Source: an uncultured Anaerolineales bacterium
GTDB taxonomy: Bacteria; Chloroflexota; Anaerolineae; UBA4142
Direction of reading: 5' to 3'
DNA: 34,028 nt
Assembly (NCBI GenBank): GCA_903825565.1
Contig: CAIKBD010000020.1
Location: 1-34,028 of the forward strand
In this document: positions 1 through 8,445 of the stretch, piece by piece
Layout: each line of letters starts with the position of its first letter
How positions within the stretch are numbered: the stretch's first letter is position 1
Notes under the pieces: generated by a model
Database searches by the model: none
What the model saw: only the letters and a program-made list of their open reading frames with translations
What the model was told of the DNA's origin: nothing
Program-made: the position numbers and the translations under genes

Positions 1-134
1 AATGTGCCACGTCATGTCCGGGCGTGTTCGCGGCGGGCGATGTGACGGACGTGTTCATCGAGCAAGTGTTGGTGGCGATTGGCGAAGGCGCCAAAGCCGC
101 GCTCAGCGCATACGAGTATCTGTTGAATCAGTAG
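1..134 (+). CDS. Thioredoxin-reductase-like flavoprotein, C-terminal end (partial)
   Basis: The reading frame enters from the left edge (first full codon at 3) and stops at TAG 132-134, giving 43 residues. They contain the segment [11 protein letters not shown] followed by [20 protein letters not shown]. This is the FAD-binding C-terminal signature of thioredoxin reductase and AhpF-type pyridine nucleotide-disulfide oxidoreductases. The family reduces thioredoxin or a similar dithiol partner in the cytoplasm with NAD(P)H. The part carrying the CxxC pair and NADPH site lies outside the window, so the exact member cannot be named. A strong terminator follows directly, so this is the last gene of its unit. 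A second, divergent homologue is encoded at 15002-15922. Confidence 0.85.
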   Translation, partial: CATSCPGVFAAGDVTDVFIEQVLVAIGEGAKAALSAYEYLLNQ

Positions 135-139
135 AACGC

Positions 140-177
140 AGAGGGGCGTAACAAGTACGCCCCTCTTTTTATTTTTT
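140..177 (+). terminator. Rho-independent terminator after the trxB-like gene
   Basis: A perfect 11-bp stem (AGAGGGGCGTA at 140-150, TACGCCCCTCT at 156-166) with a 5-nt loop is followed by TTTTATTTTTT. It closes the upstream unit before the promoter at 191. Confidence 0.9.
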
Positions 178-190
178 AATGATTGGTCTA

Positions 191-218
191 TTGACGTACC
201 GTTGGTGAAAAATATAAT
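191..218 (+). promoter_or_regulatory. Sigma-70-type promoter for the aromatic-cleavage operon
   Basis: TTGACG (191-196) and a consensus TATAAT (213-218) are separated by 16 bp. They lie about 30 bp upstream of the GAGGAGGGG ribosome-binding site of the gene at 249. No operator palindrome is evident between promoter and start. Confidence 0.75.
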
Positions 219-248
219 ACGGGGCGCATATATTTTTCGAGGAGGGGC

Positions 249-965
249 ATGAGCAAGAAAAAAATTCTCGTCGTCGGCGCGCACTCCGCTGATTTTGTGT
301 GGCGCGCGGGCGGCACGATTGCTGTGATGACCGCACAGGGTGGCGAAGCACTCGTCATCGCATTGTCGTATGGCGAACGCGGCGAATCGGGCGAGTTGTG
401 GAAAGAGCCGAATCAAACGATTGAAAATGTGAAACGCATTCGACACGCCGAAGCTGCTGTCGCCGCGCAAGCAGTCGGCGCGTCGTTCCAAGCATTCGAC
501 CTGGGTGATTATCCGTTGACGATGACCGATGCTGGGATGGAGCGGCTCGTCAGCGTGTTCCGCGATTGGGAGCCGGAGATTGTGTTGACGCACACTGCCG
601 TTGATCCGTTCAATCCCGATCATCCCACCGCGTATCAAGCGGTGCAACGCGCGCGCTTGCTTGCTTCGGGCGCGGGCGTGGCAAGTGCGTTCAAACGCAT
701 CGTGCCGCCGGACATGTACTTGTTCGAGCCGCATCAACCCGAGTTGTGCGATTTCAATCCGAACACGTTTATTGACATCACGGCAGTGATGGAACAGAAA
801 ATCAAAGCGATGCAAGCGATGAAATCGCAAGCGTACCTGGTCGGCTATTACGCCGACCTGGCTTCGCGGCGCGGCAATCACGCGCGACGCATTTCCGGAA
901 AAGAAAATGTAAAATTTGCAGAGGCGTTGCAACGCACGCTTCCGCAGGTAGTGGAGACGCTATGA
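249..965 (+). CDS. PIG-L/LmbE-family metal hydrolase, 4-oxalomesaconate hydratase (GalB)-like
   Basis: This 238-residue protein has the PIG-L (LmbE) fold. The N-terminal zinc motif reads AHSAD at residues 11-15, where most members have AHPDD, and a downstream NPDHPTAY segment supplies His125. The family includes N-acetylglucosaminyl deacetylases and GalB, the zinc-dependent 4-oxalomesaconate hydratase of gallate and protocatechuate 4,5-cleavage. The next gene is a LigK/RraA-type aldolase that starts inside this stop codon (ATGA overlap at 962-965). GalB and LigK catalyse consecutive steps, so I favour the hydratase over a deacetylase. The start is ATG 249 behind GAGGAGGGG, and a promoter lies at 191-218. 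The Pro to Ser and Asp to Ala changes in the first motif leave His12 and Asp15 intact. The function is inferred from context. Confidence 0.7.
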   Translation: MSKKKILVVGAHSADFVWRAGGTIAVMTAQGGEALVIALSYGERGESGELWKEPNQTIENVKRIRHAEAAVAAQAVGASFQAFDLGDYPLTMTDAGMERLVSVFRDWEPEIVLTHTAVDPFNPDHPTAYQAVQRARLLASGAGVASAFKRIVPPDMYLFEPHQPELCDFNPNTFIDITAVMEQKIKAMQAMKSQAYLVGYYADLASRRGNHARRISGKENVKFAEALQRTLPQVVETL

Positions 966-1600
966 CAAACGACGAATTGAAACGTTTGAGCGACCTGGGT
1001 GTGGCGACAGTGTACGAAGCGGCGGGCAGAGAGGGCTTGCTCGATGTGCCGCTCATTCAACTGATTCCCGGGTCGCGTGTGGCGGGTCCCGCGCGCACGG
1101 TCTTGTGTGGTCAGGATGACAACTTGATGGTTCACGCGGTGATCGAACAAATTCAACCGGGCGAGGTGTTGGTATTGACGATGCCCGAACCCGCGCCGGT
1201 TGGCATTGTCGGCGAATTGCTGGCGACCCAGGTCAAGATTCATGGCGCGGCGGCGATTGTGATTGATGCAGCCGCGCGCGATGTTGAGGAAATCGCCAAA
1301 CTCGGCTTGCCGGTATGGACGCATTTCATTCGCGCGAGAGGCGCGACGAAAACAAAAATCGGCGAACTCAACGGTACGGTAACGGTCGGCGGCACGCAAA
1401 TTTCATCAGGCGACATCATCGTGCTCGATGCGGATGGCGCGGTATGTGTCAAGCGCGAACGTGTGGCGCAAGTCTTGAAGGCATCGGAAGACCGCTGTGA
1501 AAAAGAAAATCGTGCGCGCGAAAAATACCTGGCTGGGCAAACGTCTTTTGATTTGAATGAGCTACGCGAGTATGTAGAAAAGAAAATTGGACGCAGATAA
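962..1600 (+). CDS. RraA-like aldolase, probable 4-carboxy-4-hydroxy-2-oxoadipate aldolase (LigK/GalC type)
   Basis: This 212-residue protein belongs to the RraA/LigK fold family. It shows GELLATQ at residues 84-90 and IDAAARDVEE near 101-110, matching the metal- and pyruvate-binding segment with its Arg-Asp pair. In the 4,5-cleavage pathway LigK splits 4-carboxy-4-hydroxy-2-oxoadipate into pyruvate and oxaloacetate. It can also decarboxylate oxaloacetate or act as an HMG aldolase. Coupling to the GalB-like gene through a 4-bp overlap supports the CHA-aldolase reading over RraA, the RNase E inhibitor. The C-terminus ends inside a palindromic repeat (1589-1647), so the last residues (GRR) may derive from repeat insertion. 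A generic dimethylmenaquinone methyltransferase annotation would be the usual misnomer for this family. Confidence 0.8.
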   Translation: MTNDELKRLSDLGVATVYEAAGREGLLDVPLIQLIPGSRVAGPARTVLCGQDDNLMVHAVIEQIQPGEVLVLTMPEPAPVGIVGELLATQVKIHGAAAIVIDAAARDVEEIAKLGLPVWTHFIRARGATKTKIGELNGTVTVGGTQISSGDIIVLDADGAVCVKRERVAQVLKASEDRCEKENRAREKYLAGQTSFDLNELREYVEKKIGRR

Positions 1601-1647
1601 ACGCGCCTGAACGCGGATAGAAAAATTGTCCGCGCTCGTCAGCGTCC
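1589..1647. repeat. Intergenic GCGGAT-type palindromic repeat, copy 1
   Basis: Inverted ends GGACGC (1589-1594) and GCGTCC (1642-1647) flank CGCGGAT-rich sequence. The stretch AATTGTCCGCGCTCGTC is shared exactly with the copy at 27702-27769. It overlaps the end of the aldolase gene. Confidence 0.6.
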
Positions 1648-1677
1648 TGTGGAATTTTGTCTGATGAGGGGCAATAT

Positions 1678-2634
1678 ATGACTGAACTCTGTTATGATCT
1701 AGCACATCTGGCGCACATTGAATTGCTGACGCCGAAACTCGAAGAGAGCGCGCGTTTTTTTATCGATGTGATGGGAATGTCCGAGACGACGCGGCAAGGC
1801 GATTCGATTTATTTGCGCGGGTGGGATGATTACGAACATCACTCGCTCAAGTTGACCCAATCGCCGAAACCTGGGTTGGGGCATTACGCATTCCGCGCAT
1901 CGAGTCCGCAGGCATTGCAACGCCGCGTCGCCGCCATCGGAAAATCGGGCTGGGGCAAGGGCTGGAGTGACGGCGACCTGGGTCATGGTCCCGCGTACTG
2001 TTTCACCGATCCCGATGGGCACAACATGGAAGTGTACTACGAAACCGAATGGTATGTTGCGCCGCCCGAATTGAAACCCGCGCTCAAAAATCAATCATCG
2101 CGTTTTCCAGATCACGGCGTTGGCTTGCGTCGCCTCGATCACATCAACATTCTCGCGTCGGATGTGCGCGCGACGCGTGTGTTTATGGAAAATGTCCTGG
2201 GGTGTCGCCTCACCGAGCAAATCGTTTTCGATGATGGCTCGGAAAAAGCATCCTGGGTCACGGTCTGCAACAAAACGTACGATGTCGCCATTTCCGAAGA
2301 TGCGTACGGCGCCAAGGGTCGCTTGCACCATTTCACATACGCGGTGGATAATCGCGAGGATATTTTGCGTGCCGCCGACATTTGTTTAGAGCACGGCGTG
2401 TTTATCGAGAGTGGTCCGCACAAGCACGCGGTTCAGCAAACATTCTTCCTCTACGTCTACGAACCCGGCGGCAATCGGTTCGAGATTGCCACGGCAGGTG
2501 CGCGGTTGCTTCTCGCGCCCGATTGGAAACCGATTGTGTGGACACAAGCCGAACGGCAAAAAGGGCAGGCGTGGGGAATGAAGACGATTGAATCGTTTCA
2601 CAAACGCGGCACGCCGCCGGTGGAGGACGAGTGA
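1678..2634 (+). CDS. Type I (VOC-fold) extradiol ring-cleavage dioxygenase, catechol 2,3-dioxygenase family
   Basis: This 318-residue protein has two vicinal-oxygen-chelate repeats (about residues 8-125 and 150-275). The second carries the Fe(II) ligands: His155 in RRLDHINI, a His of the pair at 217-218 in GRLHHFTYA, and Glu269 in GGNRFEI. A further conserved His lies at 250 in GPHKHAV. Spacing and length match XylE-like catechol 2,3-dioxygenases, which open a catechol ring next to the hydroxyls using O2. The ATG at 1678 is preceded by TGAGGGG at a good distance. An upstream TTG at 1657 has no such site. It lies between the aldolase and a CHMI-type isomerase, so its substrate is probably a carboxylated or substituted catechol. 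Homoprotocatechuate 2,3-dioxygenase is the main alternative. Confidence 0.88.
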   Translation: MTELCYDLAHLAHIELLTPKLEESARFFIDVMGMSETTRQGDSIYLRGWDDYEHHSLKLTQSPKPGLGHYAFRASSPQALQRRVAAIGKSGWGKGWSDGDLGHGPAYCFTDPDGHNMEVYYETEWYVAPPELKPALKNQSSRFPDHGVGLRRLDHINILASDVRATRVFMENVLGCRLTEQIVFDDGSEKASWVTVCNKTYDVAISEDAYGAKGRLHHFTYAVDNREDILRAADICLEHGVFIESGPHKHAVQQTFFLYVYEPGGNRFEIATAGARLLLAPDWKPIVWTQAERQKGQAWGMKTIESFHKRGTPPVEDE

Positions 2635-2739
2635 ACAGAGAGACAGTGAACAGTGGGACAGTAAGACAGTGTTCAGTAATCAGTATTCATGCCACACGTA
2701 ACACGCAATACGTAATACGCAACAAGCAAGGAGTAGGCT
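2635..2739. repeat. Low-complexity intergenic spacer with ACAGT and ACGCAA repeats
   Basis: The spacer contains iterated GACAGTG/AACAGTG units followed by repeated ACACGYAA/ATACGYAA units. It ends with the AAGGAG ribosome-binding site of the next gene. A short echo (CGACAGTGAGATAGTGTTCAG) follows that gene at about 3132-3152. No promoter or gene is visible. Confidence 0.5.
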
Positions 2740-3129
2740 ATGCCACATCTCACGTTAGAGTACACCGATAATTTGCAATTCGAGGTTCAGCCGTTGTTGG
2801 CGCGTTTGCACGAGGAACTCGTCGCGACGGGCGCGGTCAATCTCAAGGGTGTCAAGAGTCGCGCGATTCGGCTCACTGATTATCGCATCGCCGACGGCAA
2901 CCCGGCATATGCGTTTGTTCACGTTGGCTTGTTGCTTCGCGAAGGACGACCTATCCCAGTTCAACAAGAAGCGGCAAAGCGTGTGATGACCGTGCTGAAA
3001 GAAACATTCGGGCATCGTTATGAGACTGGGTATCTCTCGTTGTCGGTGGACATTAAAGAAATGCGCGAGGGCATCGCTATCACCGACCACAACATACCTG
3101 GCGAAGGAGTCAAACATAAAGTGTCCTAG
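2740..3129 (+). CDS. 5-carboxymethyl-2-hydroxymuconate Delta-isomerase family protein (HpaF/HpcD-like)
   Basis: This is a 129-residue tautomerase-superfamily protein beginning MPHLTLEYTDNL. Removal of Met would expose the catalytic N-terminal proline. Length and the tail VDIKEMREG...HNIPG fit CHMI, which isomerises 5-carboxymethyl-2-hydroxymuconate in the homoprotocatechuate meta-cleavage route. Here it may instead tautomerise the product of the upstream dioxygenase and aldolase set, in the role GalD or LigU plays for oxalomesaconate. That substitution is inferred. The AAGGAG site lies 6 bp before ATG. Confidence 0.85.
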   Translation: MPHLTLEYTDNLQFEVQPLLARLHEELVATGAVNLKGVKSRAIRLTDYRIADGNPAYAFVHVGLLLREGRPIPVQQEAAKRVMTVLKETFGHRYETGYLSLSVDIKEMREGIAITDHNIPGEGVKHKVS

Positions 3130-3171
3130 TTCGACAGTGAGATAGTGTTCAGAGTTTACGGGAGAACCCTC

Positions 3172-5730
3172 TTGACTGACATAGCCAGATCACTGCAAGC
3201 ATTTTTGAAACCAGAACAAATAATCACCAACCCCATAGAAAGAATGACGTACGAAATGGATTCGGCGTTGGACCGCGGCACGCCGGATGTCGTGGTATTT
3301 CCGCGCATGACCGAACAAGTGAGCCGCATTGTGCGCTGGGCGCTCGAAAACAAAATGCCGCTGGTCGGTCGCGGTGCCGGCACGGGACGTTCGGGTGGGG
3401 CAGTGCCGGAGCGCGGCGGTGTCGTCGTTGCATTTTCGCGAATGGACCGCTTGCTCGAATTTGATGTCGCTTCGCGCATCGTCGTCGTTGAACCTGGGAT
3501 GGTTAATCTCAATCTCGATAACATCGTCAAAGAAAAAGATTTGTACTATCCGCCCGATCCATCAAGCGGACGCGTGGCGACACTCGGCGGCAACGTCGCG
3601 GAGAATGCGGGCGGCCCCCATTGCTTCAAGTACGGCGTGACGACCAAGTACATCACTGGCTTGGAAATTGTGCTCGCCGATGGTCGCGTGATGAACCTGG
3701 GTGGCGGTGCGCTCGATGCGCCCGAATATGATTTCACCGGGATTGTGACAGGAAGCGAAGGCACGCTCGCGCTCATCACGAAAATTCGCGCGCGCTTGTT
3801 GCGCCAGCCACCTGGGATGCAAACGATGATGGCGGCGTTCGATTTGGTTCGCACGGCGGGCGATGCCGTGTCGGCGGTCATCGCGGCGGGTCTCGTGCCA
3901 GCGACGCTCGAAATGATGGACCAGAAAATTATGCAGTTCGTCGAGCCGTTTGTTCACGCCGGTTTGCCGATTCACGCGGGCGCGATGCTCATCGTCGAAG
4001 TGGATGGTGTGCCATCGAGTTTGTCACCGCAGATTCAAGAGATTGCGCGCATCCTTGAACAGCACGGCGGCTTTGATTTAAAAATTGCGAACACGCCGGA
4101 GGAACGCAACAAAATTTGGCACGGGCGCAAAAGCGCGGGCGGCGCGTATCCGCATTACACGGTGGACAGCACCGTACCGCGCAGTCGCATTGCCGAAACG
4201 CTTGAAGCGGCGAACGAAATTTGCGCGCGTCACAATGTCAAGGTCGGGCACGTGTTCCACGCGGGCGACGGCAACTTGCATCCTTCGATTGTCGTCAATC
4301 CAGCCGACGAAAAAGAAATCGCGCGCGTGATAAAGGCGGGCGAAGAAATACTAGAGCAAGTGGTTTTGCGCGACGGCGCCATCAGCGGCGAGCACGGCAT
4401 CGGCATCGAAAAGCGCGAGGCGATGACGTTGATGTTCAACGCCGCCGAGTTGACTGCGCTCTGGGACATCAAGCAGGTGTTCGACCCGACGAATGTGATG
4501 AACCCAGGAAAAATTTTCCCAACCAAGATGCCGACGTACACGCCGCCAACTCCGAGCGAAATAAAAATCGGTGACGAGTTTGCGCCGACCACAGCGGAGC
4601 AAGCGGCGCAAGGTTTGGTCGCGCTGTCCGCGCAAAAGCGCAAGGTCGCCATCAATCGCAAAGTAAAAGATGCGGTGATGCTCGACACAAAAAAATTATC
4701 GGGCATTAAAAAATTCGCGCCCGACGATTTGTATGTGACGGTCGGCGCGGGCACACGCTTACAAGACGTGCAAACATTTTTGGCGGACACGGGACGTCAG
4801 GTCGCGCTCGTGTCGCCGTGGCGCGAATCAACGGTCGGCGGACTGATTGCCGCGAATGTGAATTCGCCGCAACGTTTGCTTTACGGTTCACTGCGCGACC
4901 AACTCTTGGCGACGACGGTTGTGCTGGGCGACGGACGAGTTTTGCGCGCGGGTCGTCCCGTCGTTAAAAATGTCGCGGGTTACGATTTGCCGAAAATTTT
5001 TGTCGGCTCGTTCGGCACGCTCGGCTTGATGATTGATGTCACGCTCAAGTTGTATCCGCGCGCGCGATGCAAACGCACCTTGCTCGCGCCCATCGAAAAA
5101 ATGGATGCGGGTCTCGCACTCAGCACACAATTGTTGTCGCGTGCGCTTGTCGCTTCGGCGATTGTGCTTTACAAAGGCGATGTGTTGCCAGGTTTGTCGC
5201 CATCGCGTTACGTGTTGGCGTACACGGCTGAGGGCGTCGCGGAAGAAGTGGATGCCGAGTTGAATGAGGCACGCGGCATTTTGCGTGGGGCAGGGTATTC
5301 GATGACGACCGAATCGAATGAGCTGAGTGGTACGGATTTGTGGTTGAAACTTTTAGGCAAGGTCGAATCGGACACGGTGCAAATTCGTTTGGGCGTTGCG
5401 CCAAAACAATTGTCGTCGTTTGCCGTCGAACAATCGGCAACGCTCGACGCGGGCGCATTTCTGATTGACGCGCCGAGTGGTTTAGTTTATGCGACCAACC
5501 ATTTCGACAACGCGAGCGCGGCGAAATCCTGGGTTGGTTCGTTGCAACGTGCGACACTCGACAAACAGGGCTATGGCATCGTGATGACGCAACCTGATGC
5601 GAGGGCAAGCGAAATCAATCGGTGCAACTATCAACCTGAATCACTGGCGCTGATGCAAGGTCTCAAAACGAAATGGGACCCGCAAGGAATTTTGCGCGGG
5701 GACTTGCAAGAATTCCAATTTCAGGGATAA
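3172..5730 (+). CDS. Fused GlcD-GlcE FAD-linked oxidase (glycolate/D-2-hydroxyacid dehydrogenase type)
   Basis: This protein of about 852 residues joins two vanillyl-alcohol-oxidase-fold flavoproteins. The first half (to about residue 455) is GlcD-like, with an FAD_binding_4 core (VGRGAGTGRSGGA, TLGGNVAENAGG, TGSEGTL) and the C-terminal HGIGIEKREAM and NPGKIFP motifs. The second half (about 490-850) is GlcE-like, with STVGGLIAANVNSPQRLLYG, KNVAGYDLPK and a second FAD domain ending in LKLYPR. Glycolate oxidase normally uses separate GlcD, GlcE and the Fe-S protein GlcF. No GlcF gene is seen nearby. I chose TTG 3172 because GGGAG lies 7 bp upstream. A GTG at 3145 in the same frame would add 9 residues. 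Likely role: oxidation of a 2-hydroxyacid with electron delivery to quinone. Confidence 0.85.
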   Translation: MTDIARSLQAFLKPEQIITNPIERMTYEMDSALDRGTPDVVVFPRMTEQVSRIVRWALENKMPLVGRGAGTGRSGGAVPERGGVVVAFSRMDRLLEFDVASRIVVVEPGMVNLNLDNIVKEKDLYYPPDPSSGRVATLGGNVAENAGGPHCFKYGVTTKYITGLEIVLADGRVMNLGGGALDAPEYDFTGIVTGSEGTLALITKIRARLLRQPPGMQTMMAAFDLVRTAGDAVSAVIAAGLVPATLEMMDQKIMQFVEPFVHAGLPIHAGAMLIVEVDGVPSSLSPQIQEIARILEQHGGFDLKIANTPEERNKIWHGRKSAGGAYPHYTVDSTVPRSRIAETLEAANEICARHNVKVGHVFHAGDGNLHPSIVVNPADEKEIARVIKAGEEILEQVVLRDGAISGEHGIGIEKREAMTLMFNAAELTALWDIKQVFDPTNVMNPGKIFPTKMPTYTPPTPSEIKIGDEFAPTTAEQAAQGLVALSAQKRKVAINRKVKDAVMLDTKKLSGIKKFAPDDLYVTVGAGTRLQDVQTFLADTGRQVALVSPWRESTVGGLIAANVNSPQRLLYGSLRDQLLATTVVLGDGRVLRAGRPVVKNVAGYDLPKIFVGSFGTLGLMIDVTLKLYPRARCKRTLLAPIEKMDAGLALSTQLLSRALVASAIVLYKGDVLPGLSPSRYVLAYTAEGVAEEVDAELNEARGILRGAGYSMTTESNELSGTDLWLKLLGKVESDTVQIRLGVAPKQLSSFAVEQSATLDAGAFLIDAPSGLVYATNHFDNASAAKSWVGSLQRATLDKQGYGIVMTQPDARASEINRCNYQPESLALMQGLKTKWDPQGILRGDLQEFQFQG

Positions 5731-5773
5731 TAGCCACGATTAAAAAACCGATTACCTAAACAGGAGAAGTTGT

Positions 5774-7078
5774 ATGCCTACTCTCAGTCCCAAGCCGATT
5801 CCCCCAGCCGATGGTGCTAAAATCACAATTCAAGATGGCAAGTTGAATGTGCCCGACAATCCGATCATTCCTTTTATTGAAGGGGATGGAACAGGGCGTG
5901 ACATTTGGCGTGCCAGTATCCGCGTGATGGATGCCGCCGTGAAAAAAGCGTATGGCGGCAAACGTGAAATCAAATGGATGGAGGTGTATGCGGGTGAAAA
6001 GCCGTTCAACCTTTTCGGTTCGTGGCTTCCCGATGAAACCGTCGAAGCGTTCCGCGAATATTTGATCGGCATCAAAGGTCCGCTCACTACGCCAGTCGGC
6101 GGCGGCATTCGCTCGTTGAATGTGGCGCTCCGTCAATTGCTCGATTTGTACGTTTGCTTGCGTCCCGTGCGCTGGTTCAAAGGCGTGCCCTCGCCGGTCA
6201 AGCATCCCGAAAAAGTGGATGTGGTGTTCTTCCGCGAAAACACTGAAGACATTTATGCGGGCATCGAGTTTGAAGAAGGCACCCCCGAAGTCAAAAATTT
6301 CCTTGCCACGTTCAAGCAAATGTACCCGAAGGAATTTGCCAAGATTCGTTTCCCCGAAACCTCGGGTATTGGCATCAAGCCGGTTTCGCGCGAAGGTACC
6401 GAACGCTTGGTGCGCGCGGCGATTCTCTATGCGTTTGAAAATAAGCGCAAGAATGTGACGCTCGTGCACAAGGGCAACATTATGAAGTACACCGAAGGTG
6501 CATTCCGCAATTGGGGTTATGCGTTGGCGGAACGTGAATTCGGCGACCGCATCTATACCTGGGAACGTTGGAATCGCACGAAAGAAACTCAAGGCGAAGA
6601 TGCGGCGAACGCCGAACAAAAAGCCGAACTCGCCAAGGGCAAGTTGTTGATCAAGGATGTGATTGCAGACATTGCGTTGCAACAATTCCTCACGCGCCCG
6701 GACGAATTCGATGTGGTTGCCACGTTGAACCTCAACGGCGATTACGAATCGGATGCGGTGGCGGCGCAAATTGGCGGCATCGGCATCGCGCCCGGCGGCA
6801 ACATCAACTATGAAACCGGGCACGCGGTGTTCGAAGCGACGCATGGCACCGCGCCCAAGTATGCCGATCTCGATGTCGTGAATCCTGGGTCGGTGCTCTT
6901 GTCCGGCGAAATGATGTTCCGCCACATGGGTTGGACTGAAGCGGCGGATCTCATCATCAAAGCGATGGATGCGACCATCGGCGAAAAAATCGTGACGTAC
7001 GATTTCGCGCGTTTGACCGAGGGCGCAACCAAGGTCAAGTGCAGTGAGTTCGGCACGGCATTGATCGAGCACATGTAA
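5774..7078 (+). CDS. icd: NADP-dependent isocitrate dehydrogenase
   Basis: This 434-residue protein closely resembles E. coli Icd. It oxidatively decarboxylates isocitrate to 2-oxoglutarate in the TCA cycle. Visible features are the substrate loop [13 protein letters not shown] with Ser114 (the phosphorylatable serine of E. coli) and Arg120, CLRPVRW with Arg130, [11 protein letters not shown] with Arg154 and Tyr161, VHKGNIMK with Lys233, and NGDYESD with the metal-binding aspartates. The segment [10 protein letters not shown] (355-364) carries the Lys-Tyr pair typical of NADP rather than NAD use. AGGAGAA lies 7 bp before ATG. It closes the + strand cluster and is followed by two hairpins, so it may be co-transcribed with the catabolic genes. 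Confidence 0.97.
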   Translation: MPTLSPKPIPPADGAKITIQDGKLNVPDNPIIPFIEGDGTGRDIWRASIRVMDAAVKKAYGGKREIKWMEVYAGEKPFNLFGSWLPDETVEAFREYLIGIKGPLTTPVGGGIRSLNVALRQLLDLYVCLRPVRWFKGVPSPVKHPEKVDVVFFRENTEDIYAGIEFEEGTPEVKNFLATFKQMYPKEFAKIRFPETSGIGIKPVSREGTERLVRAAILYAFENKRKNVTLVHKGNIMKYTEGAFRNWGYALAEREFGDRIYTWERWNRTKETQGEDAANAEQKAELAKGKLLIKDVIADIALQQFLTRPDEFDVVATLNLNGDYESDAVAAQIGGIGIAPGGNINYETGHAVFEATHGTAPKYADLDVVNPGSVLLSGEMMFRHMGWTEAADLIIKAMDATIGEKIVTYDFARLTEGATKVKCSEFGTALIEHM

Positions 7079-7149
7079 TTGACAGCCAGACCCTAAGGTT
7101 GATGCGAAAACAACGCACACGACCAGGAAACCTTTAAGGTCTCTGTCAA
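7079..7149. repeat. Imperfect palindrome after icd, AGACCCTAAAGGTTT family
   Basis: Outer arms TTGACAG (7079-7085) and CTGTCAA (7143-7149) enclose AGACCCTAAGGTT (7088-7100) and AAACCTTTAAGGTCT (7128-7142). The inner element also occurs as a perfect hairpin at 8446-8480 and as a half-copy at 13404-13416. Confidence 0.6.
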
Positions 7150-7164
7150 AATTCATCAAACACA

Positions 7165-7207
7165 CAAGGGCGTACAGACTAGAGTCTGTACGCCCTTGAT
7201 CATTTTT
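7165..7207. terminator. Bidirectional terminator between convergent icd and thiolase genes
   Basis: A perfect 16-bp inverted repeat (CAAGGGCGTACAGACT at 7165-7180, its complement at 7183-7198) is followed on + by ATCATTTTTG. It sits between the stop codons of two convergent genes and could end transcription from either side. Confidence 0.8.
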
Positions 7208-7225
7208 GCAATTATTTTTCCGGCT

Positions 7226-8428
7226 TTAGTTAATCTGCTCGACGATCAGCGCCGCGCCTTGCCCCACGCCGATGCACATCGTCGCCAGCCCATAGCGCAC
7301 CTGGCGTCGCTTCATCTCGTGCACGAGCGTCGTCACAAGCCGCGCGCCGGTGCACCCTAACGGATGTCCCAGGGCAATCGCACCGCCGTTGACATTGGCA
7401 AGCGCGGGATCGATCTCCAACTCGCGCACGCACGCGACCGACTGGGACGCGAACGCTTCGTTCAACTCGATCAAGCCAATGTCACGCATCGTGAGACCCG
7501 CGCGTGCCAGCGCCTTTTTGGTCGCCGGAATTGGACCCAGCCCCATCAACCCAGGATCAACACCGGCAACCGCCGAGGCAACGATCCGGAACATGGTCGT
7601 GTGTCCGCGCGCGCGCGCTTTGTTCACACTCATCAACACGAGCGCCGCCGCGCCATCATTGATGCCCGACGAGTTGCCCGCTGTGACCGTGCCGCCTTTT
7701 TTGAACACGGGTTTGAGCGCGGCGAGTTGCTCAAGCGTCGTGTCGGGTCGGGGATGTTCGTCAGTGTCCACGATGATCGCCGCGCCTTTGGGTTGGGGAA
7801 CCTCGACCGGCACAAGCTCTTCTTTAAAGCGTCCCGCGCGAATTGCCGCACCGGCTTTTTGCTGGCTCGCGAGGGCAAACTCGTCCTGGTCTTCGCGGCT
7901 AATTTTGCATTGCTCTGCCACGTTCTCCGCCGTCTCGCCCAAACTGATCGGCGGATATTGCGCCGCCATCCTGGGATTCACAAACCGCCAACCCAGGGTG
8001 CTATCTTGCAATCCGATCTCGCCGCGGGGAAAACCGGTCTCGGGCTTGAGCATCACATAGGGCGACCGAGTCATGCTTTCGACGCCGCCCGCGATGATGA
8101 CCTCGCCATTCCCTGTTTGAATGGATTGCGCGCCAAAGATGATGGATTGCAAACCCGAAGCGCACAGACGATTGATGGTCACGCCCGCGACCTCGATCGG
8201 CAAGCCGGCGATGAGCAATGCCATGCGCGCGACGTTGCGATTGTCCTCGCCAGCTTGATTGACATCGCCAAAGATCACGTCTTCGACCTCGGCTGGGTTT
8301 ACGCCCGAGCGCTTGACCACTTCCCGGATCACGAGTGCGGCGAGATCATCCGGGCGCACATTTTTCAAAACGCCGCCATAGCGACCAATCGGCGTGCGAA
8401 CAGCTTCGACGATTACAGCATCTTGCAT
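7226..8428 (-). CDS. Thiolase, 3-oxoadipyl-CoA/acetyl-CoA acyltransferase type (PcaF/PaaJ-like)
   Basis: This 400-residue thiolase has the complete catalytic set: nucleophilic Cys89 in NRLCASGLQ, His355 in GHPLGCTG, and Cys385 in MCIGVGQG. The GWRFVNPRM and ETAENVAEQ segments resemble PcaF and PaaJ, which split 3-oxoadipyl-CoA into succinyl-CoA and acetyl-CoA. A general acetoacetyl-CoA thiolase is the alternative. It is the last gene of the - strand run that starts at 19682, so it would carry out the final CoA-dependent cleavage of the pathway. The ribosome-binding site AAGGAG lies 8 bp before ATG. Confidence 0.88.
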   Translation of the reverse strand: MQDAVIVEAVRTPIGRYGGVLKNVRPDDLAALVIREVVKRSGVNPAEVEDVIFGDVNQAGEDNRNVARMALLIAGLPIEVAGVTINRLCASGLQSIIFGAQSIQTGNGEVIIAGGVESMTRSPYVMLKPETGFPRGEIGLQDSTLGWRFVNPRMAAQYPPISLGETAENVAEQCKISREDQDEFALASQQKAGAAIRAGRFKEELVPVEVPQPKGAAIIVDTDEHPRPDTTLEQLAALKPVFKKGGTVTAGNSSGINDGAAALVLMSVNKARARGHTTMFRIVASAVAGVDPGLMGLGPIPATKKALARAGLTMRDIGLIELNEAFASQSVACVRELEIDPALANVNGGAIALGHPLGCTGARLVTTLVHEMKRRQVRYGLATMCIGVGQGAALIVEQIN

Positions 8429-8445
8429 TTTGATTACTCCTTAAA

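Noticed and set aside
140-166. CRISPR-like or attachment-site interpretation of the many palindromes
   Set aside because: There are no regularly spaced direct repeats, spacers, cas genes or integrase. The palindromes are single hairpins at gene ends.
12-932. - strand open frame of 306 codons at the left edge
   Set aside because: It covers the terminator, promoter and the PIG-L gene in antisense. No start site or homology is visible.
5756-7165. Long - strand open frame opposite icd (469 codons)
   Set aside because: It is antisense to an unmistakable Icd. The translation is rich in His/Arg/Phe with no family resemblance, as expected from codon bias of the real gene.
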